From positions 1-47,739 of the forward strand of contig CALHAM010000062.1 of assembly GCA_937934275.1 (NCBI GenBank): a DNA stretch of 47,739 nucleotides, read 5' to 3'. This document shows positions 43,344 through 47,739 of the stretch, one piece after another. A program made the position numbers and the translations under genes. The notes under the pieces were generated by a model. That model had not been told where the DNA came from and did not search any database. It saw nothing but the letters and a program-made list of their open reading frames with translations. The first letter of the stretch is position 1. The number at the start of each line of letters is the position of its first letter. The stretch is from an uncultured Saprospiraceae bacterium (GTDB lineage: Bacteria > Bacteroidota > Bacteroidia > Chitinophagales > Saprospiraceae).

Positions 43344-44411
43344 TCAGGGAGACATCTGGCGAATCCACTGGCGAATAAGTTCGATGCCTTCGCGGTGAGG
43401 TAGTTGGCGGCCCAGTTCGGGCATACGAATGCCGGGGTCGTTCTGTTCCATGCGATAGAGGAGGATGCTCTCCTGAGGCTTACCGGGCGTGATGCTGTAC
43501 TTTCGATTGCCGCTGCCGCGCCCGGCGGCCACGGGCGGTTTGTTCACGCCTAAGCGCACGGGGTCGCTTTGTGTGGCCTCTAAGAAGAGACCGCTGGTGC
43601 TGGCTGGGCCGCGCGGGTTGTGACAATGCGCGCAGTTGGCGTGCAGGTATGCGCGAGCGCGAGCCTCGAGGGGAAGGGTAGGGTTCTCGTAATTGGCCAA
43701 CGGCGTTAGGGCTGCCAAGGCATCGGTGTCGGCCTCCTCTAAGTAACCTTCAGCCCTCCAGCGTTCGAGTGGGCTGCCGTTGGGAGTGCCGATGCTGTGC
43801 AATTGCTCAGCGCTGATGCCGATGGGCACCAGCTGGCCGTCGGCGGCGTGGCAGCCTTTACACTGGTTCAAGTTAGGCACCTGATAGCGAAGGGTGTGGC
43901 GCTTTCCGGCGGCATCCGTCCAGGCGATGGGCACTTCATCGCCCGCTACCTCAAGCAAAGCGTCGGTTTGCTCAGCATTCCACACGTAAGTCAGGGCTTT
44001 CCAGCCGCCAGCTTCGCGCACCAGCAGACGGGTTTCCACCAAACGACGACCCTGCTCAGGCTTCCGAGCGTCGTGAAAATAGAAAAAGTTTTTGATAATA
44101 ACGCTACCCGTCGGAAAGTCAAACGGACCATCGGCTCGAAAACGCATACGCGCGCCTTTGGGCAAAGCAATGAAGCGGGCTTTTTCAGCATAATCGCTGA
44201 ACAGCGCCGCATTGACGGTGTACCTCAACACCCCCTCTGCCGGCTGCAGGTTGGCCAAAGGGCCGAGGAAAAATCCGTATTCCGATAAACGCTGCTTGGG
44301 CGGCGCGTCGGAGCGGCTAAAGGCCGCCAGCAGCCCCCAGGCGGCCAGCAGGGCAAGTGCCGCCCCCAAGGACCTATTTAGGCCGGGGTAAAAGCGGAAA
44401 CGAGCAGTCAT
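43344..44411 (-). CDS. Exported diheme c-type cytochrome, SO2930/HNE_0200 family
   Basis: 355 residues. An N-terminal hydrophobic signal or anchor (LGAALALLAAWGLLAAF, 15-31) is followed by a beta-rich domain (YTVNAALFSDYAEKARFIALP) and two heme c sites: CKGCH (184-188) and CAHCH (260-264). The C-terminal part has a Met-containing MEQNDPGIRMPELGRQ. This matches the diheme family long noted next to a parallel beta-helix protein, which here is the gene immediately upstream, overlapping by 38 bases. Electron transfer partner and substrate are not established. Confidence 0.9.
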   Translation of the reverse strand: MTARFRFYPGLNRSLGAALALLAAWGLLAAFSRSDAPPKQRLSEYGFFLGPLANLQPAEGVLRYTVNAALFSDYAEKARFIALPKGARMRFRADGPFDFPTGSVIIKNFFYFHDARKPEQGRRLVETRLLVREAGGWKALTYVWNAEQTDALLEVAGDEVPIAWTDAAGKRHTLRYQVPNLNQCKGCHAADGQLVPIGISAEQLHSIGTPNGSPLERWRAEGYLEEADTDALAALTPLANYENPTLPLEARARAYLHANCAHCHNPRGPASTSGLFLEATQSDPVRLGVNKPPVAAGRGSGNRKYSITPGKPQESILLYRMEQNDPGIRMPELGRQLPHREGIELIRQWIRQMSP

Positions 44412-45555
44412 GTGGAGCAGTGTCGGTCGTTATTTTTTTAAAGCCTTGCGCAGCGTTTACGTTGGCAAACGAAGCATTAGCGTTTCGCCGCAAGCAGAGG
44501 CAAACATCGGGCGCGTCGGGGTCGGTGATGCCGTCGTAAACGATGCTCGGCGGCCGACGGCCAAATTTCAACCACAGCAAAAAGCCCAGACGGTGGCGCC
44601 ACGTGGGCCTGCACTTGCGGGTAGAGGAGTAAGCGTTGTCGTGCACGTACACGTCGGCTGGGTAAGGTGAGTAGGCCTGGTCTTGAAGAGGTATTTGAGC
44701 AATGTAATAGCTGACAATAGCCGTCGGGGCGGTGCGGTTGTCGCTAATGGTGTTTTCAGCGATTTCTACCTGTCGCGCAGCCAGGACCATAATCCCCGTG
44801 CCGGGAGGCACCTTGGCCACAATGTTGCCTTTAGGCGCAAAGTTTTTGTGGTTGTTGTGCAGCACCTGGTTTTTCCAAACCAACACGCGCCCGCCCTGCT
44901 TTTTGGGCAGGTCGGGCAGGTCGAATACCAGAATGCCGCCAGTGTTGTCGCGAGCGGTGTTGTTCCACACCCAAGCATGGGTGGTGTTCTCTATTTCAAT
45001 GCCTGCCACGTTGTGATAGGCCAGGCAGTCGGTTACCCATACACTGTCGGACTGGCCCACGTAGATGCCGGCATCGGAAGCGCCGATGGCTGTGCAGCGC
45101 TCTATGCGCACGCGTTGGCATTGCACCGGGTAGAGGGCATAGGAGCCGTTGGACTTGCGCGGCTTGCCCGTCCACTGGGCTTTTAAGTCGCGCAAGGTCA
45201 GGCCGCCCACCTGTTGGGCCTTCAGCAGGTCGCCCCGGCTATTTTCTAAGGTGAAACCTTCCAGCAAAATGTCGGAGGCGTGGGTAATCTTGAGGCCTTC
45301 GGCGCCTTGCTTTTGGCCTCGAAACGACAGCACTGTCCGGTCAATGCCTGCTCCGCGTACGGTAACGCCTCGCTTGCCATCGAGCCACAAGGTATTGGTC
45401 AGCTCAATGCGCCCAGCGGGCAATTCGATGGTGTCGCCGTCTTCGGCCAAAATGAAGCGCGTCTGCAACTGCCTTTCTACTTCAGGCTGAGCCACCACAC
45501 CCGGCGCGACCGATAAAGAGAAGCACAACAATACTGCGTTGCGAAAATGCCTCAT
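44374..45555 (-). CDS. Secreted parallel beta-helix protein, partner of the diheme cytochrome
   Basis: 393 residues. A signal peptide (LLCFSLSVAPGVVAQ, about 9-23) leads into a right-handed beta-helix: TIELPAGRIELTNTLWLDGK, then stacked repeats such as GVTVRGAGIDRTVLSF, DILLEGFTLENSRGD, DAGIYVGQSDSVWVTDC and VAGIEIENTTHAWVWNN. The last 100 residues are different, with several Cys (RRPPSIVYDGITDPDAPDV, then CLC). The family is habitually adjacent to the SO2930-type diheme cytochrome, as here with a 38-base overlap. It is probably a periplasmic or surface polysaccharide-interacting protein. No TAnnTTTG box was found upstream. Confidence 0.88.
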   Translation of the reverse strand: MRHFRNAVLLCFSLSVAPGVVAQPEVERQLQTRFILAEDGDTIELPAGRIELTNTLWLDGKRGVTVRGAGIDRTVLSFRGQKQGAEGLKITHASDILLEGFTLENSRGDLLKAQQVGGLTLRDLKAQWTGKPRKSNGSYALYPVQCQRVRIERCTAIGASDAGIYVGQSDSVWVTDCLAYHNVAGIEIENTTHAWVWNNTARDNTGGILVFDLPDLPKKQGGRVLVWKNQVLHNNHKNFAPKGNIVAKVPPGTGIMVLAARQVEIAENTISDNRTAPTAIVSYYIAQIPLQDQAYSPYPADVYVHDNAYSSTRKCRPTWRHRLGFLLWLKFGRRPPSIVYDGITDPDAPDVCLCLRRNANASFANVNAAQGFKKITTDTAPHDCSFPLLPRPK

Positions 45556-45820
45556 AACAACAGATTCACTTCAATGCTCTTGCGCTGGCCATAGCGCCTT
45601 CGAAAAGCTTCGATACGCAGACCAGCGCAGGCGCTAAATTATAACTTTGAACCTCAACGGCGGCGGCTCCTTGCGTTGTTTACGCCTCTGGGCAATGCAT
45701 ACAGAGGCTATTCCTTCAAGCCCGCCGAGTGCCTCGCCCTTTGCCTTAGGCATTTGGGCCATTTTTGCCGGCGGCTTTGGGCCTAAAGGCCCTTTATTTG
45801 TGCAAAAGACGCGGTGAGCG

Positions 45821-46492
45821 ATGGTCGTGTACGAAGATAATCACTTATTGGCGCTCAATAAGCCGGTGGGGTGGCTCGTTCAGGGCGACCGCACCGGCGA
45901 TGCTACGCTGACCGATTGGGGCAAGGCCTATTTGCGCCAGAAGTACGCCAAGCCAGGAGCAGTGTTTCTGCATCCGGTGCATCGCTTAGACCGCCCGGTC
46001 AGCGGTTTGACGCTTTTTGCGCGCACCGACAAGGCCCTAAGCCGGCTGACGACGGCCTTTCGCGAGCGGCGCGTAGAGAAGCGTTATTTGGCCTTAGTGT
46101 TGGCTGCGCCGCCAGCGGTGTCGGGCGAGTTGCGCCATTATTTGCTCAAAAACACGAAGAGCAACCGCGCGCAAGTGGTGAGCGCCTCCGAAAGCGGTGC
46201 GCAGGAAGCTGTGCTGCATTACCGTTGGTTGGGGCGGGTGGGAGAGATGCATTTGTTAGACGTGTGCCCTTATACGGGTCGTTCGCATCAGATACGGGCA
46301 CAATTAGCGGCGGCGGGGTGCCCGATTGTGGGCGACCTCAAGTACGGTGCGCCGGAGCCTTTGCCTCAGGGCGCTGTTGGGCTGCACAGCTACTCCCTGT
46401 CGTTGGAGCACCCTGTTCGACGCGAGCCACTGCTGTTGAAAGCGCCTTTGCCCGAGGCGGAGCATTGGCAAAAGGTGGAGGCCCAACTTTAG
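45821..46492 (+). CDS. RluA-family pseudouridine synthase
   Basis: 223 residues with no S4 domain, so a short single-domain form. The catalytic motif HRLDRPVSG (with the nucleophile Asp) lies near residues 53-61, preceded by DNHLLALNKPVGWLVQGD. RSHQIRAQLAAAGCPIVGDLKYG follows near 155-180, as expected. It should isomerise specific uridines in rRNA or tRNA; the site cannot be told. Its stop overlaps the convergent prfA stop by four bases (46489-46492). Confidence 0.93.
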   Translation: MVVYEDNHLLALNKPVGWLVQGDRTGDATLTDWGKAYLRQKYAKPGAVFLHPVHRLDRPVSGLTLFARTDKALSRLTTAFRERRVEKRYLALVLAAPPAVSGELRHYLLKNTKSNRAQVVSASESGAQEAVLHYRWLGRVGEMHLLDVCPYTGRSHQIRAQLAAAGCPIVGDLKYGAPEPLPQGAVGLHSYSLSLEHPVRREPLLLKAPLPEAEHWQKVEAQL

Positions 46493-47565
46493 GCCGTTTC
46501 TGCCTGTAGCCGGGCGGCATTATCGGCCACCGTGAGCGCCTCGATGAGTTCGTCTAAATGGCCTTCGATGATTTTATCTAAGTTGAAATTTTTTTGGTCG
46601 CCCTCCAAGCGGTGGTCCGTAACGCGGTTTTGAGGCCAGTTGTAGGTGCGGATTTTCTCCGATCGGTCGCCCGAACCGACAAGGCTGCGGCGCTTCGAAG
46701 CCAATGCCGACTGCTGCTGTTGGATTTGCAACTCGCGCAACTGCTGCAGTAGGCGCCCTAAGGCAATTTCGCTATTTTTATGTTGCGAGCGGCTCTCGGT
46801 GCTTTCGGCTACAAGCCCCGTGGGCAGGTGAGTATACCGCACGCCCGACTCGGTGCGGTTGACGTGCTGGCCGCCCGCACCGCTGGCGCGGAACACATCG
46901 CGGCGCAGGTCTTCTTTGCGAATGTTGACCTCTTCCGGTTCCAACATGGGCAGCACAGCCACAGAGGCTGCCGACGTGTGCACGCGCCCTTTGGCCTCGG
47001 TCTCAGGCACGCGCTGTACCCGATGAACACCCGACTCGAACTTCAGCTTGCTATACACGCTGTCGCCTCGAACCTCTAAAACGACTTTAGAAAAGCCGCC
47101 TACCGTGCCCGGGCTTTCGTCGACCACCTCTACCTCCCAGCCTTTGCTCTGAAAGTAGCGCAAGTACATGCGGTACAGATCGCCGGCAAAAAGAGCCGCC
47201 TCGTCGCCCCCCGTGCCCGAGCGGATTTCGAAAATGACGTCTTTTTCGTCTTCGGGATCGCGCGGCACGAGCAGCTCTTTGAGCTCAGCTTCTAAAGTTT
47301 CTATTTGCGCCTCTAAGGCTTCTATCTCCTCGCGGGCCATCTGGCGCAACTCGGGGTCGTTCTCAGCGGCCAGCATTTGGCGAGCGCTATCCCTTTGAGC
47401 AAGTGCTCTTTCGTAGCGCTCGAAGGCGGCCACAATGGGCTGCAGCTTTTTATATTCCTTGTTGATTTTTCTGAAGCGCTCGGCATCGGCCACTACGCTG
47501 GGGTCGGCCAGTTGCTCTTCTAAGTGTAAGTATTTATCTCGGATTGCCTCAAGTTTATCTCGCAT
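46489..47565 (-). CDS. prfA: Peptide chain release factor 1
   Basis: 358 residues, terminates translation at UAA and UAG. The GGQ motif is in ASGAGGQHVNRTESG. The stop-codon recognition tripeptide PET is in RVPETEAKGRVHTS, the PxT form of RF1 (RF2 has SPF). An N-terminal helical region (about 1-100) and full length support the call. It is divergent from the response regulator that starts at 47708. A -7 box lies at 47592. Confidence 0.97.
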   Translation of the reverse strand: MRDKLEAIRDKYLHLEEQLADPSVVADAERFRKINKEYKKLQPIVAAFERYERALAQRDSARQMLAAENDPELRQMAREEIEALEAQIETLEAELKELLVPRDPEDEKDVIFEIRSGTGGDEAALFAGDLYRMYLRYFQSKGWEVEVVDESPGTVGGFSKVVLEVRGDSVYSKLKFESGVHRVQRVPETEAKGRVHTSAASVAVLPMLEPEEVNIRKEDLRRDVFRASGAGGQHVNRTESGVRYTHLPTGLVAESTESRSQHKNSEIALGRLLQQLRELQIQQQQSALASKRRSLVGSGDRSEKIRTYNWPQNRVTDHRLEGDQKNFNLDKIIEGHLDELIEALTVADNAARLQAETA

Positions 47566-47591
47566 AGGGACAAAGGGCTGAAAACGGGCGG

Positions 47592-47599
47592 CAAAGATA
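47592..47599 (-). promoter_or_regulatory. -7 promoter box for prfA
   Basis: On the minus strand TATCTTTG fits TAnnTTTG, 26 bases before the ATG. Confidence 0.55.
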
Positions 47600-47655
47600 G
47601 GCAGCCCTCCGCGGGGTTTAACATGCTTACTACCTGTCTAATCGCCGGTCGAAAA

Positions 47656-47663
47656 TATCTTTG
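47656..47663 (+). promoter_or_regulatory. -7 promoter box for the response regulator gene
   Basis: TATCTTTG fits TAnnTTTG, 44 bases before the GTG. It is divergent from the prfA box 56 bases to the left. Confidence 0.5.
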
Positions 47664-47707
47664 TGGCGTGTCTGGACTAATCATTCAACCAAAAAGGGGG
47701 AACAATC

Positions 47708-47739
47708 GTGATTCGTATTTTTATCGCTGACGACCACGC
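47708..47739 (+). CDS. Start of a response regulator gene (cut by the window end)
   Basis: Only the first ten codons are present: GTG start, then IRIFIADDH, the beginning of a receiver domain with its conserved acidic pair (DD). A GGGGG ribosome-binding site (47696-47700) sits seven bases before the GTG. The output domain lies outside the window, so the regulator class (for example NarL/LuxR type) cannot be confirmed. Confidence 0.7.
   Translation, partial: MIRIFIADDH

Overview
The window comes from a Bacteroidota genome, most likely the Saprospiria or a close relative. Evidence: a type IX secretion (T9SS) sorting domain on a 1659-residue secreted protein, a PorT-type T9SS barrel gene beside menG, the efp-accB-accC gene order, a DUF1800/DUF1501 pair, the futalosine menaquinone gene mqnD, and TAnnTTTG promoter boxes (the Bacteroidota sigma-70 -7 element) upstream of about fifteen genes. 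The DNA is moderately GC-rich and densely coded on both strands. No tRNA, rRNA, CRISPR array, insertion sequence or phage gene was seen.

Layout. 1-845: extragenic palindromic repeat array. 846-3895 (+): mqnD, cinA, ftsE-like ATPase. 3923-5125 (-): ATP-grasp-like protein of unknown role. 5651-5968 (+) and 5983-7392 (-): small DUF3467 protein facing a beta-CASP metallo-hydrolase. 7543-10210 (-): DUF1800-DUF1501 pair. 10211-11476: A+T-richer island with one small unknown gene. 11477-16456 (+): giant cell-surface protein. 16604-20010 (-): alkaline phosphatase and a membrane-anchored patatin. 20092-20285: candidate structured RNA on the minus strand. 20544-23237 (+): htpG and a duplicated-domain lipoprotein. 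23333-27857 (-): cardiolipin-synthase-like PLD, arsM, recQ. 28334-34943 (+): TrmH-like methyltransferase, efp, accB, accC, tex, a secreted protein, rhodanese, and then a metalloprotease lipoprotein to 36168. 36165-45555 (-): rnz, dnaG, porT, menG, a RibB with a degenerate RibA domain, a glycosyltransferase, a diheme cytochrome and its beta-helix partner. 45821-46492 (+): RluA-type pseudouridine synthase. 46489-47565 (-): prfA. The last 32 bases start a response regulator.

Themes. Menaquinone synthesis appears twice (mqnD early, menG last). The T9SS appears as machinery (porT) and cargo (11477-16456). Fatty-acid initiation (accB, accC) follows efp. Replication, repair and RNA maintenance genes (dnaG, recQ, rnz, tex, prfA, rluA-like) make up much of the core.

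Most interesting leads: the minus-strand RNA candidate with a possible pseudoknot at 20092-20285; the RibB protein whose GTP-cyclohydrolase half has lost its zinc cysteines; an EF-P with arginine at the modified loop tip; the internally duplicated lipoprotein; the beta-helix/diheme cytochrome pair; and promoter boxes placed so close to start codons that some transcripts should be nearly leaderless.
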